Positions 45,132-53,937 of a stretch of 64,000 nucleotides of DNA are shown here, in pieces; position 1 is the stretch's first letter; each line of letters starts with the position of its first letter. A model generated the notes under the pieces. The model had not been told where the DNA came from, did no database searches, and worked only from the letters and a program-made list of their open reading frames with translations. Source of the stretch: Pelagibacterium halotolerans B2 (GTDB lineage Bacteria > Pseudomonadota > Alphaproteobacteria > Rhizobiales > Devosiaceae); the NCBI RefSeq assembly GCF_000230555.1, contig NC_016078.1, positions 372,001 through 436,000 on the forward strand, read 5' to 3'. Made by a program: the position numbers and the translations under genes.

Positions 45132-45746
45132 ATGCCAGATTCCAACCCTGCCAAATCCCCGATCGTGATCGACTTCGTGGGAGGGTCCGTCGGCTTTCGC
45201 CTGCGCAGCGGCGAGGGCAGGGGTCAACCGCTCCCTCGCGCCTGCGGCATGGCCAGGGGCTCCCTGCCAACCATCGTGGACGCGACCGCAGGCATGGGGC
45301 GTGACGCGTTCTTTCTCGCCTCTCTGGGCGCCCAGGTCACTCTGATCGAACGCAACCCGCAGGTTCACGCCGCCCTCGATCGCGCCATGACCGCCGCCCG
45401 CGACCACAGCGAGGAACTCGCCGCCATCATCTCGCGCATGACACTGCTCTGTGGTGATTCCCGCGACCTTCTGAAATCCCTCACCCCCGAAGTGGTCCTT
45501 GTCGACCCGATGCATCCCGAACGCACCAAATCGGCTCTGGTCAAAAAGCAGATGCGCGATCTGCGTGATGTGGTTGGTGCAGATCCTGACGCGCGCCAAC
45601 TCATGGATGCGGCACTAGCGGCCGCAACAAACCGCGTCGTCCTCAAATGGCCCCAGCGCGCTGCGCTGATCGAAGGGCTGCGCAAACCCAGCCATCAGAT
45701 ATCGGGCAAGACCACGCGCTATGACGTCTTTGTGACCCGATCATAG
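45132..45746 (+). CDS. rsmJ: 16S rRNA m2G methyltransferase RsmJ-type
   Basis: The product has 204 residues from the ATG at 45132 (MPDSNPAKSPIVIDFVGGSV); the frame extends upstream to 45033 without conserved sequence. SAM-binding motif I is VDATAGMGRDAFFLASLG, motif II LIERNPQVHAAL, catalytic region VVLVDPMHPERTKSALVKKQ. GRGQPL and KPSHQISGKTTRYDVF are typical of RsmJ, which methylates G1516 (E. coli numbering) of 16S rRNA. Confidence 0.88.
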   Translation: MPDSNPAKSPIVIDFVGGSVGFRLRSGEGRGQPLPRACGMARGSLPTIVDATAGMGRDAFFLASLGAQVTLIERNPQVHAALDRAMTAARDHSEELAAIISRMTLLCGDSRDLLKSLTPEVVLVDPMHPERTKSALVKKQMRDLRDVVGADPDARQLMDAALAAATNRVVLKWPQRAALIEGLRKPSHQISGKTTRYDVFVTRS

Positions 45747-45849
45747 CCATCCCCTTGCGTTCATTGCGCAAATGTAACTTGTGCGAGCACCATTCCTGCG
45801 GATGGTAATGCCTGGGAGGATTTCTCAATTCCTTCAAGGAGCATTTTGC

Positions 45850-46302
45850 ATGACCCAATCCATATCGAGCGCCGAGCCGCGCCTCATCGTTCCCCCTCTT
45901 AGTCGCATTTACGCCTTGGGCCGGCCCCTCGCCGAAACCGCGATGCGGGTATTTGCCGGTATTGCGCTGATCGTCCATGGCTGGCCCAAAATCCAGAATC
46001 CCATGGGCATGGCCGGAATGCTCGAAGGTCTCGGGTTCGGGCCGGGCGCGTTCTGGTCTCCGCTGTTGGCCGCCACGGAGTTCTTTGGCGGCATCCTTCT
46101 CGTTCTGGGTCTGCTGACCAGGCCGGCCGCTTTCGCAACCATGATTGTTCTGCTCACCACGGTTTACGCCCACTGGATCGCCATGGGGCAGGGCTGGTCG
46201 GGCGCAGAGCTGTCCATACTCTGGTCAACAATTCTTTTCTATTTCGTCATGGCAGGCGGCAATCGCCTTTCAATCGATGCGATGATCGGACGCCAGTTCT
46301 AA
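45850..46302 (+). CDS. DoxX family membrane protein
   Basis: The product has 150 residues from the ATG at 45850 with AAGGAG upstream. Four membrane helices with the DoxX pattern: LAETAMRVFAGIALIVHGWP, FWSPLLAATEFFGGILLVLG, LTRPAAFATMIVLLTTVYAH. DoxX proteins act near the respiratory chain or in thiosulfate/sulfur redox and oxidative stress; the substrate here is unknown. Monocistronic. Confidence 0.9.
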   Translation: MTQSISSAEPRLIVPPLSRIYALGRPLAETAMRVFAGIALIVHGWPKIQNPMGMAGMLEGLGFGPGAFWSPLLAATEFFGGILLVLGLLTRPAAFATMIVLLTTVYAHWIAMGQGWSGAELSILWSTILFYFVMAGGNRLSIDAMIGRQF

Positions 46303-46342
46303 GCCCGGCCATATTTCGCAAAACCATTCCGCCGCTTGGATG

Positions 46343-46370
46343 CCCCCGGCCATTGCATTAGCGCCGGGGG
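46343..46370 (+). other. GC-rich hairpin upstream of the aminotransferase gene
   Basis: CCCCCGGC (46343-46350) pairs with GCCGGGGG (46363-46370) around a 12-base loop and is followed by AAACTATAAA, not a T-run. It is either the imperfect end of the doxX transcript or a leader hairpin of the aminotransferase mRNA. Confidence 0.4.
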
Positions 46371-46419
46371 AAACTATAAAGGCCGCGCGCCTTTTCCCTA
46401 TCCAAGCTCGAGAGCGAGA

Positions 46420-47610
46420 ATGTTCGAGACCCTTTCCAAGGCACCCCAGGACAAGATTTTTGCACTGATGGCCGAAATTGCCGCCGATGACCGGCCCGGC
46501 AAGATCGATCTCGGCATCGGCGTCTACAAGGATGATGACGGCAATACGCCCATCATGACCGCTGTTAAAAAGGCCGAAGAGAGGATCGTCTCGACCTCCA
46601 AAACCAAGACCTATATCGGGGTCGCCGGCAACAAGGGTTTTGCCAGGGCCATGGTCGATCTCGCGCTCGATGGCGCGGTGCCCGACGATCGCGTTCGCGC
46701 AGCGCAGGCGCCCGGTGGCACAGGCGCGCTCTGGGTGCTGCTGACGCTTTTGAAGCGTGCCAACCCCGACGCGACGGTCTGGATTTCCGATCCCTCATGG
46801 CCCAACCACAGGCCCATGGCCGAACAGGCTGGCTTCAAGGTCGAGGCATACCCCTATTTCGACCCGGAAACCGGCAAGGTCCGGTTCGACGATATGCTCG
46901 CCAAACTCGATAGCCTGGGCAAGAGCGATATCGTCCTGCTCCATGGCTGCTGCCACAATCCCACGGGCGCCAATCTCGATCACGACCAGTGGCACAAGGT
47001 CATTGCGTCTCTCAAGCGCACCGGCGCGTTCCCGCTGGTCGACATGGCCTATCAGGGTTTTGGCGACGGGCTGGACGAAGACGCGTATGGCTTGCGCGCC
47101 CTGGCCGCCGAAATCGACGAATTTGTCTGCGCGACGAGCTGTTCGAAAAATTTCGGCATCTATCGTGAGCGTGTCGGCTGCGCCATCGTTGTGGGCAAGG
47201 ATGCGGCCCAGGCCGATATCGCCAATTCACAGATGCTCAACGTCATCCGTGGCGCCTATTCCCAGCCGCCCGATCACGGCGCGGAAATCGTGCGCATCAT
47301 CCTTGAAGACGCGGATCTGCGCGCCGAATGGAAGGCCGAGCTTGAGGCCATGCGCAACCGCATGATCGCCAACCGCAAGGCATTGGCCGATGCGATCCGG
47401 TCGCGCTCCAACAGCACCGACTTCGACTTCGTTGCCGAACATCGCGGCATGTTCTCGCTTTTGGGACTTAAAGTTGAAACGGTCGACCATTTAAAAGCCG
47501 AAAATGCGGTCTATATGTTGGATGATAGCCGCATAAACATCGCCGGTCTGGCTGACGAACGGATTCAGCGCCTGGCCGATGCCATCGTCGGTGCCACACG
47601 AAAAGCCTGA
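46420..47610 (+). CDS. Aromatic amino acid/aspartate aminotransferase (class I)
   Basis: The product has 396 residues from the ATG at 46420. This class I PLP enzyme has catalytic K243 in CATSCSKNFGIYRERVG, the N-terminal motif IDLGIGVYKDDDGNTPIMTA and CCHNPTGANLDHDQW. The arrangement is of the AspC/TyrB (I-alpha) group, which includes the arginine that binds the second carboxylate (motif near VYMLDDSRINIAGL). It interconverts aspartate or aromatic amino acids with their 2-oxoacids using 2-oxoglutarate. Confidence 0.93.
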   Translation: MFETLSKAPQDKIFALMAEIAADDRPGKIDLGIGVYKDDDGNTPIMTAVKKAEERIVSTSKTKTYIGVAGNKGFARAMVDLALDGAVPDDRVRAAQAPGGTGALWVLLTLLKRANPDATVWISDPSWPNHRPMAEQAGFKVEAYPYFDPETGKVRFDDMLAKLDSLGKSDIVLLHGCCHNPTGANLDHDQWHKVIASLKRTGAFPLVDMAYQGFGDGLDEDAYGLRALAAEIDEFVCATSCSKNFGIYRERVGCAIVVGKDAAQADIANSQMLNVIRGAYSQPPDHGAEIVRIILEDADLRAEWKAELEAMRNRMIANRKALADAIRSRSNSTDFDFVAEHRGMFSLLGLKVETVDHLKAENAVYMLDDSRINIAGLADERIQRLADAIVGATRKA

Positions 47611-47685
47611 CGCTGTTATTGCGGCACAGCCATTCCATGCTACACCTTGGTCATTAGACCAAAGTATTATCCCAAGGGGGAGAAA

Positions 47686-48342
47686 ATGAAGTTTTTCGTC
47701 GACACCGCCGACATAAGCGAAATCCGGGAACTGCATGATGCAGGCCTGCTCGACGGCGTCACCACAAACCCTTCGCTGGTGGCCAAGTCGGGCCGCGATT
47801 TCAAGGAAGTGGTCAAGGAAATCTGCGACCTGCTGCCGGGCCTGCCCGTTTCCGCGGAAGTCGCCGCGACTGACTATGACGGCATGATGGCCGAGGCCGA
47901 TGTGCTCAGCAAGATCGCCGACAACGTCGTGATCAAGGTCCCGCTCACCCTCGCGGGGTTGAAAGCCTGCAAGACCCTGTCCGATCGCGGCATCAAGACC
48001 AACGTCACGCTGTGCTTTTCGGCCAACCAGGCCCTGCTGGCCGCAAAGGTCGGCGCCACCTACATCTCGCCGTTCCTGGGCCGCCTTGATGACATCAACC
48101 TCGATGGCATGCAGCTTATCTCCGACATTCGGGTGATCTACGATAATTACGACTTCGACACCCAGATCCTTGCTGCCTCGATCCGCTCGCCCAACCACGT
48201 CTCCGACGCCGCTCTGGCCGGTGCCGATGTGGCGACCATTCCGCCGGGCGTGCTCAAGAAGCTTGCCGACCATCCCCTGACCGACAAGGGGCTCGACGCC
48301 TTCGTCAAGGATTGGAAGTCCACGGGTCAGTCGATCATTTGA
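47686..48342 (+). CDS. Transaldolase-like/fructose-6-phosphate aldolase family enzyme
   Basis: This 218-residue short TalC/Fsa-type barrel starts at the ATG at 47686 (GGGGGAG upstream). Motifs: [33 protein letters not shown], Schiff-base K84 in [28 protein letters not shown]. Family members act as transaldolase in the pentose phosphate pathway or as fructose-6-phosphate aldolase. In related bacteria this is usually the only transaldolase. The mrp gene follows after seven bases. Confidence 0.93.
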   Translation: MKFFVDTADISEIRELHDAGLLDGVTTNPSLVAKSGRDFKEVVKEICDLLPGLPVSAEVAATDYDGMMAEADVLSKIADNVVIKVPLTLAGLKACKTLSDRGIKTNVTLCFSANQALLAAKVGATYISPFLGRLDDINLDGMQLISDIRVIYDNYDFDTQILAASIRSPNHVSDAALAGADVATIPPGVLKKLADHPLTDKGLDAFVKDWKSTGQSII

Positions 48343-48349
48343 GCCTCAA

Positions 48350-49429
48350 TTGACCGAGGATGACGTCCGCAAGAAAATCCAGGACGCGCTGGGCACCATA
48401 GAAGTGCCCGGCGGGTCCTCGCTTGCCGAGTTCCCCGGCCTGTCCGACATTATCGTTACCAAGGGCGCCGTGGCCTTTGCCATTTCGGTGTCCCCGGGCA
48501 TGGAAAAGGCCTTCGCTCCGGCTCGTACCGCAGCCGAGGAAGCGGCCAAAAAGGCTGCGGAAGGCCGCAAGGTCATGGTCTCGCTCACCGGCGACAAGGC
48601 TCCGGCCCAGGCCGCGCCAAAAGGCGCTGCACCGCGCCCCGGCCCTCCGCCCAAATCCCCGGTTCCCGGCATCAGGCACATTGTAGCCGTTGGCTCGGGC
48701 AAGGGGGGCGTCGGTAAGTCCACCTGTGCGGTCAATATCGCTCTGGGCCTAGCCCGGCAGGGCCTTAAGGTCGGTATTCTCGACGCCGATCTCTATGGCC
48801 CCTCGCTGCCAAAATTGCTTGGCATTGAAGGCAAGCCCGCCGTCCGCGACGACGGAATTTTCAAGCCGTTTGAAGTCTATGGCCTCAAAGCCATGTCCAT
48901 CGGTCCCATGCTCACCGGAACCCAGGCCGTGGTCTGGCGCGGCCCCATGGCCACCTCGGCGCTCCGCCAATTGCTGCGTGAGACCGACTGGGGCCAGCTC
49001 GACGTTCTCGTTGTCGATCTTCCGCCCGGCACCGGCGACATCCAGATTTCGCTTGTTCAGCAGGTCGAACTGGCCGGCGCGGTCATCATTTCCACGCCCC
49101 AGGATCTGGCGCTCATCGATGCGCAAAAAGCCATCGATATGCTCACCCGCACCAACGTGCCCGTTCTGGGCATCGTCGAAAACATGAGCTATTTCATAGC
49201 GCCCGATACCGGCAACCGCTACGACATTTTCGGTCATGGCGGCGCAAAGGCGGCCGCTGCGGACATGGGTGTCGCCTTTTTGGGCGAAATCCCGCTCGTC
49301 ATGTCGATCCGTGAGGGAGCCGATGCCGGCAAACCCGCGGTTGCCTCCGGCGACGGACCGGATGCGCAGGCATTTCTCGCTATAGCCGAGCGTCTTGCGG
49401 CAACGCTGTCGAGGCCAAGAATTTCCTGA
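48350..49429 (+). CDS. mrp: Mrp/NBP35-type iron-sulfur cluster carrier ATPase
   Basis: The product has 359 residues from a TTG at 48350 (no better start is near). An N-terminal DUF59/MIP18-like segment (1-75), an Ala/Pro linker, then the P-loop domain with deviant Walker A GSGKGGVGKST (115-125), DADLYGPSLPKLLG and DLPPGTGDIQISL. The C-terminal CxxC of many Mrp proteins is replaced (NMSYFIAPDTGNRYDIFG), as often in alphaproteobacteria. It loads or transfers Fe-S clusters to apo-enzymes. Probably in an operon with the transaldolase gene. Confidence 0.93.
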   Translation: MTEDDVRKKIQDALGTIEVPGGSSLAEFPGLSDIIVTKGAVAFAISVSPGMEKAFAPARTAAEEAAKKAAEGRKVMVSLTGDKAPAQAAPKGAAPRPGPPPKSPVPGIRHIVAVGSGKGGVGKSTCAVNIALGLARQGLKVGILDADLYGPSLPKLLGIEGKPAVRDDGIFKPFEVYGLKAMSIGPMLTGTQAVVWRGPMATSALRQLLRETDWGQLDVLVVDLPPGTGDIQISLVQQVELAGAVIISTPQDLALIDAQKAIDMLTRTNVPVLGIVENMSYFIAPDTGNRYDIFGHGGAKAAAADMGVAFLGEIPLVMSIREGADAGKPAVASGDGPDAQAFLAIAERLAATLSRPRIS

Positions 49430-49485
49430 TTTCAGTTGGCGTGGTTCTCGATGATGACAAATCGTGAAAACGCTGATAACCATAA

Positions 49486-49499
49486 TGTAACCGATTACA
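49486..49499. promoter_or_regulatory. LacI-type operator upstream of the GH1 beta-glucosidase gene
   Basis: TGTAACCGATTACA is a 14-bp palindrome (arms TGTAA/TTACA, centre CG) of the TGTAANCGNTTACA type used by LacI-family regulators, 31 bases before the start codon. CATAAT (49481-49486) just upstream could be a -10 element. No LacI gene adjoins it. Confidence 0.65.
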
Positions 49500-49529
49500 A
49501 AAAATCGCACTCTGGGCGGAGAGCCGACA

Positions 49530-50861
49530 ATGTTCAGCCATAAGCGCGCCGATTTCGGCGAGAATTTCCTGTTTGGTGCGGCCACCGCTGCCTACCAGAT
49601 AGAGGGCGGCCAGACCGACGGTCGCGGGTCTTCCATCTGGGATACGTTTTCAGCCACGCCCGGCAACGTGCACAACAGTGAAACCGGCAAGATCGCCTGC
49701 GATCACTACAATCGCTGGCCGGAAGATCTCGATCTGCTGGCCGATGGTGGTTTCGATGCCTACCGGTTTTCTTTCGCATGGCCGCGCCTGATCCCCGAAG
49801 GTACCGGCACCGTCAATCAAAAAGGCATCGATTTTTATGACCGGCTGATCGACGGCATGCTTGAGCGGGGCCTCAAGCCGTTCGCTACCCTCTACCACTG
49901 GGATCTGCCGAGCGCGTTGCAGGATAAGGGCGGTTGGCTCAACCGCGACATTGCCAACTGGTTCGCCGACTATGCCGTGCTGGTACAGAGCCATTTCGGG
50001 GATCGGCTCGAAACAACGGCCACCATCAACGAGCCCTGGTGCGTTGCATTCCTCTCCCACATGCTCGGTGTCCATGCTCCGGGATATCGTGATATCCGCG
50101 CCGCTGCCCGCGCTTCCCACCATGTCCTTTTGGCCCACGGTACGGCCATCAACGCCATGCGCGCCGAGGGCGGCAAGAACCTTGGCATCGTTTGCAATTT
50201 CGAGGTTGCCCAGGGCGCGACCGGCAAGCCCGAGGATATGGGCGCCGCCCGCCTCTGGGATGGAATTTTCAACCGCTGGTATCTCGACGGTCTGTTCAAG
50301 GGTAAATACCCCGCCGACGTCCTCGCCCATTTCGCCCCCCACATGCCCGACGATTTCGCCGACGACATGGCGGTCGTTTCAACGCCCCTTGATTGGTTCG
50401 GCGTCAATTACTACACCCGCGGCCTTTACGAGCATGCCCCCGAACGAGGCGCCTTTCCGCTGCGCAAGGTCGATGGGCCGCTCGAAAAGACGGCCATCGG
50501 TTGGGAAATCTTCCCCGAGGGTCTCGAGGAAATCCTGACCCGCATTTCGGCCGATTACACCGACATTCCGCTTTACGTGACCGAAAACGGCATGGCTGAA
50601 GTCGAAGGTACCGACGATCCCCGTAGGGTCGCCTATTACGACGGCCATCTTGGCGCAGTTCTTGCGGCCCAAAGACGCGGCGCCGACGTGCGCGGCTATT
50701 TCGGCTGGTCGCTGCTGGACAACTATGAATGGGCCGAAGGCTATGACAAGCGCTTCGGCTTGGTTCACGTCGACTACAAGACCCAGAAGCGTACCCCCAA
50801 ATCGTCCTACCGCGCCTTCCAGTCTCTTCTCACGGGAGCCAACCGCTCGCGCGTTGCCTGA
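49530..50861 (+). CDS. Beta-glucosidase, GH1
   Basis: This 443-residue cytoplasmic GH1 enzyme has acid/base E168 (TINEPWC) and nucleophile E352 (LYVTENGMAE). N-terminal signature: FLFGAATAAYQIEGGQTDGR, SIWDTF. Further: FGWSLLDNYEWAEGYDKRFG. It cleaves cellobiose and aryl beta-glucosides to glucose. GGAGAG precedes the ATG at 49530. No transporter is next to it. It ends two bases from the convergent LLM/FAD gene. Confidence 0.96.
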   Translation: MFSHKRADFGENFLFGAATAAYQIEGGQTDGRGSSIWDTFSATPGNVHNSETGKIACDHYNRWPEDLDLLADGGFDAYRFSFAWPRLIPEGTGTVNQKGIDFYDRLIDGMLERGLKPFATLYHWDLPSALQDKGGWLNRDIANWFADYAVLVQSHFGDRLETTATINEPWCVAFLSHMLGVHAPGYRDIRAAARASHHVLLAHGTAINAMRAEGGKNLGIVCNFEVAQGATGKPEDMGAARLWDGIFNRWYLDGLFKGKYPADVLAHFAPHMPDDFADDMAVVSTPLDWFGVNYYTRGLYEHAPERGAFPLRKVDGPLEKTAIGWEIFPEGLEEILTRISADYTDIPLYVTENGMAEVEGTDDPRRVAYYDGHLGAVLAAQRRGADVRGYFGWSLLDNYEWAEGYDKRFGLVHVDYKTQKRTPKSSYRAFQSLLTGANRSRVA

Positions 50862-50863
50862 AA

Positions 50864-53140
50864 TCAGGAGGCTTCGCGCAAGTTCTCGGCTGGCGGGATG
50901 GGAAAGTTCAAATTGAACACATTGTCCGGATCATAGCGCCGCTTGAGCGCCCGTAACCGCGACAATGTGGGCTCGGGAAACGCTTCGGCCAGCCTGTCGG
51001 GATGCGTGTCGGTCTCGAAATTGAGATACATGCCCTTGAGCAGCGGCCGAAGCTCCGCCCATTGCGCATCGAGCAGGTCCGCCCGCCCACGACTGCCTGC
51101 GGCAGTCAGCGAGAAGTTCTGCGTCCGGTGCGGATACGCCATGGCATCGGCCGAAACATCGTTGACCGCCCCGCCCACTGATCTGATCTGCACCAGATTG
51201 GCCACCCCCGAGGCCAGAATGCCGCTCAACCGTGCAGCGATATCGGGCGTGATGTGGTCGACCAGCCCCGACCGGATCACAGCGCTTCCCCCGCGATGCT
51301 CACCGCCCGGATGGGCCACGACACCGGCATATGGCGTCAGATAAGCGCGCTGATCGAGGATCGGCCCGGCGTCACCCAGCGCATTGATCGCTTCCGCCGC
51401 CGCATCGGTATCCTCTCCGGCATAAACGCTGATCGCCTGTGCCATCGGCCCCTGTTCGGCCCGTCCCGGCACCGCCATGAGAAAGCTGGTCAATTCGCGC
51501 GGCGATGCCTCGACCAGTGCGCCCCAGCGTTCGAGCACGCTTGCCATGTCCGCGCCGTCGAACACCTGTATGGCCTGGATCACATTGCCGAGAGGATAAG
51601 CCTCAAGCTCGAACGAGGTCACAATGCCGAAATTGCCCCCGGCGCCGCGAATGGCCCACAGCAAATCCGGCTCATTATCCTTGTCCACCCGCACGATCCG
51701 CCCATCGGCCAAAACAATCTCCGCGGCCACCACATGATCGATGGTCAGCCCGAACTTGCGTGCCAGGTATCCCACCCCGCCCGCCGTCGCGAGCCCGCCA
51801 ACGCCTACACCCCCGTAGTCGCCAGAACTCATGGCCAGTCCATGCTCTCCGAGCTTTGCCGCAACTTCGCTCCAGCGCGCACCCGCACCCAGCCGCACCA
51901 GCCCGCTCTGCGCATCGAGCACTTCGATCCCGTTCAGCGCCCCCAGATCGATCACGATCCCGCCCCGGTTGGTCGAACGCCCGCTGATCCCGTGCCCGCC
52001 GCTGCGCACCGAAAGTGGAACGCTTTGCGCCCGCGCATAAAGCACCGCCGCCGAAACCTCTTCGGGCGTCTCGGGCGTCATGACCAGCCCCGGCCGCCCC
52101 GACCAGATGTAGGAATGCCGCACGCCCTCATAGCGAAAATCGCCCGGTTCGATGGCGCGGTCCGCAAGGGCAGGGGGCAAGCTGTCGTAATCGATCCCCT
52201 CCATGCGCTTGGACAGCACCGCGCTGGGCCGTGGCGCCACCACACCCGAACCGGCCCGCGCCTTGCTCACAACGCTCCGAACCTCCGGCGCGATCTCTTG
52301 ACCGATCACCCGCAACAGGTCGGGGCCGTCGCCACCGAAAAAGAACCCGCTGAACCCGTGTTCGAGGATCAGTTCGGACAATTGCTCCACCCATTGGCTC
52401 GCCGGCCCCTGCAAAAACCCGCTATCGTCCGACTGAATGGCCGAGCGACCGATATTGAGCAGGCGTTTGATATCGGAAGGCTGCCGCCCCGCTGCAATCG
52501 CCGCCTCATCGATCATCGCATTCGATTCCACCATGGTGGGCGATTTGAGGTAATCCCAGCTCGGCAGCCAGCCATCCGCCTTCGCCCCGGTGAGCCTGAG
52601 CATGCGCGGTTTATAGGCACCCAGCCAAATCCCGATTTCGTGCGCCGGACGTGGTCCGCGCCGCAACCCATTGATCTGATAGTGCTCTCCGTTATGCCTG
52701 AGCCCGGCCCGGCTCGTGTCCCAGACAGACCGCATGATCTCGATCGCTTCTTCAAGCGCATCGACGCGCTGGCCGGCAGACAGTTCGGGTCCGCCCGCCG
52801 CCTTGATCGCGTCGGCAAATCCCCCCGCGCCCAGCCCCATCTCGAACCGGCCGCCCGAGAGCAGGTCGATGCTCGCCGCCGCCTTGGCCAGAACCACCGG
52901 CGGTCGCAGGGGAAGATTGGTCACATTGGCGGCCACCCTGATACGGCTCGTCTTTGCGGCGATCCATGTCAGCAGCGTATAGGTGTCCAGAAAGTCCGAA
53001 TTATAGGGATGGTCCTGGATCGTCACCGCATCCAGCCCCGCGGCTTCGGCCGCCTGGGCAATGATGACGGCGTGCTGGGGATCCTTGGCCGAGGGCGTCG
53101 TGAACGTCCCGAACATCAGTTCATGGCCATAGTCAGGCAT
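50864..53140 (-). CDS. Fusion of LLM-class flavin/F420 oxidoreductase with FAD-linked (BBE-type) oxidase
   Basis: This is a 758-residue two-enzyme fusion. Residues 1-310 are a luciferase-like monooxygenase barrel ([60 protein letters not shown]). Residues 335-758 are an FAD-PCMH/BBE oxidase: [13 protein letters not shown] with H383 as probable FAD-attachment site, [36 protein letters not shown] and the C-terminal [15 protein letters not shown]. The second covalent Cys of some BBE enzymes is absent ([10 protein letters not shown]). It could be a two-flavin oxidase/monooxygenase on an aromatic or sugar. It is divergent from an HxlR regulator. Confidence 0.85.
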   Translation of the reverse strand: MPDYGHELMFGTFTTPSAKDPQHAVIIAQAAEAAGLDAVTIQDHPYNSDFLDTYTLLTWIAAKTSRIRVAANVTNLPLRPPVVLAKAAASIDLLSGGRFEMGLGAGGFADAIKAAGGPELSAGQRVDALEEAIEIMRSVWDTSRAGLRHNGEHYQINGLRRGPRPAHEIGIWLGAYKPRMLRLTGAKADGWLPSWDYLKSPTMVESNAMIDEAAIAAGRQPSDIKRLLNIGRSAIQSDDSGFLQGPASQWVEQLSELILEHGFSGFFFGGDGPDLLRVIGQEIAPEVRSVVSKARAGSGVVAPRPSAVLSKRMEGIDYDSLPPALADRAIEPGDFRYEGVRHSYIWSGRPGLVMTPETPEEVSAAVLYARAQSVPLSVRSGGHGISGRSTNRGGIVIDLGALNGIEVLDAQSGLVRLGAGARWSEVAAKLGEHGLAMSSGDYGGVGVGGLATAGGVGYLARKFGLTIDHVVAAEIVLADGRIVRVDKDNEPDLLWAIRGAGGNFGIVTSFELEAYPLGNVIQAIQVFDGADMASVLERWGALVEASPRELTSFLMAVPGRAEQGPMAQAISVYAGEDTDAAAEAINALGDAGPILDQRAYLTPYAGVVAHPGGEHRGGSAVIRSGLVDHITPDIAARLSGILASGVANLVQIRSVGGAVNDVSADAMAYPHRTQNFSLTAAGSRGRADLLDAQWAELRPLLKGMYLNFETDTHPDRLAEAFPEPTLSRLRALKRRYDPDNVFNLNFPIPPAENLREAS

Positions 53141-53231
53141 TGCCTGTTCCTCTTGTTACTGTTGGTTCCTATCGTATATGATGGTAAGCGCGAAGCGCCG
53201 CAAGACGGCACTTTTCTGTAAGGTAAGGCAC

Positions 53232-53621
53232 ATGAATGTAACGGCGACACAAGCGTCCCATCCGACCGACCAGTGCCTCAAGGTCAGCCAGGTTCTGGCC
53301 CGCATCGGCGACAAATGGAGCCTCTTGATCGTAACGCGGCTGGGGGAGGGGCCAATGCGGTTCGGGCAATTGCTGCGCTCGATCGATGACATTTCTCAAC
53401 GCATGCTGACGCGAACCCTGCGCGGTCTGGAGCGTGATGGCCTGGTGCGCCGGACTGTGATCCCGACGCTACCGCCCCGCGTCGACTACGAGTTGACCGA
53501 ACTTGGCCGCTCGCTTCAGGCTCCGGTAACGGTCCTGAGCAACTGGGCCGTGGAAAACGCCCCCGCCATGGACGCGGCGCGGGCCAGTTACGATGCCGAT
53601 CCGGCGGATCGAGACGGCTGA
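53232..53621 (+). CDS. HxlR-family transcriptional regulator
   Basis: The product has 129 residues from the ATG at 53232. A winged helix-turn-helix of HxlR type: [72 protein letters not shown]. Members respond to aldehydes, quinones or redox stress, often repressing a neighbouring oxidoreductase. The divergent LLM/FAD fusion gene, 91 bases away, is the obvious target. Confidence 0.9.
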   Translation: MNVTATQASHPTDQCLKVSQVLARIGDKWSLLIVTRLGEGPMRFGQLLRSIDDISQRMLTRTLRGLERDGLVRRTVIPTLPPRVDYELTELGRSLQAPVTVLSNWAVENAPAMDAARASYDADPADRDG

Positions 53622-53628
53622 TTCTCCT

Positions 53629-53735
53629 AAAGCGCGTCCAGCAAAAGTGGAAACGGTTTTGCGGTTCGGACGCGCGACAAAACAAAGATTTAGATCAAAT
53701 CCGCGTTTCCATGAAAGGCGGATTTGATCTAGATC
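53629..53735. repeat. Palindromic intergenic repeat, copy 1
   Basis: Two adjacent hairpins: GCGCGTCC (53632-53639)/GGACGCGC (53668-53675), and GATCAAATCCGC (53693-53704)/GCGGATTTGATC (53718-53729). The 16-mer CGGTTTTGCGGTTCGG (53654-53669) recurs exactly at 61900-61915. The pattern is that of interspersed palindromic repeats common in Hyphomicrobiales. It separates the HxlR gene from the aglE promoter region. Confidence 0.65.
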
Positions 53736-53845
53736 GTCAAGGTGGCGCAACCCCCTGCAACACTGCGTTACCGGCTTGGCAAACCTGCAGCTTTGTGCAA
53801 CGCTCAAAGAGCCGCACGACAAAGCCCATACGACCAAAAGGGCGG

Positions 53846-53876
53846 CAAAAACGTTTTGGTTGCCAAAACGTTTTGG
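53846..53876. promoter_or_regulatory. Twin LacI operators upstream of aglE
   Basis: CAAAAACGTTTTGG (53846-53859) and CCAAAACGTTTTGG (53863-53876) stand 17 bp apart on the same face, 62 bases before the aglE start. The second is a perfect palindrome identical to the site at 58807. A weak promoter (TTGCCA at 53860, TATTCG at 53884, 18-base spacer) would hold the second operator in its spacer. Confidence 0.8.
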
Positions 53877-53937
53877 AATGTCGTATTCGGCGGACAGACG
53901 CCTTATTTTGCGTCTCCATGTGCTATGGGAGGACTAC

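Noticed and set aside
46343..46370. Rho-independent terminator of doxX
   Set aside because: The stem is good but the loop is long and no T-run follows, so it is listed only as a hairpin.
51254..53221. 655-codon plus-strand open frame
   Set aside because: Antisense to the LLM/FAD fusion gene; Arg/His/Pro-rich, no motif, and it runs across the HxlR promoter.
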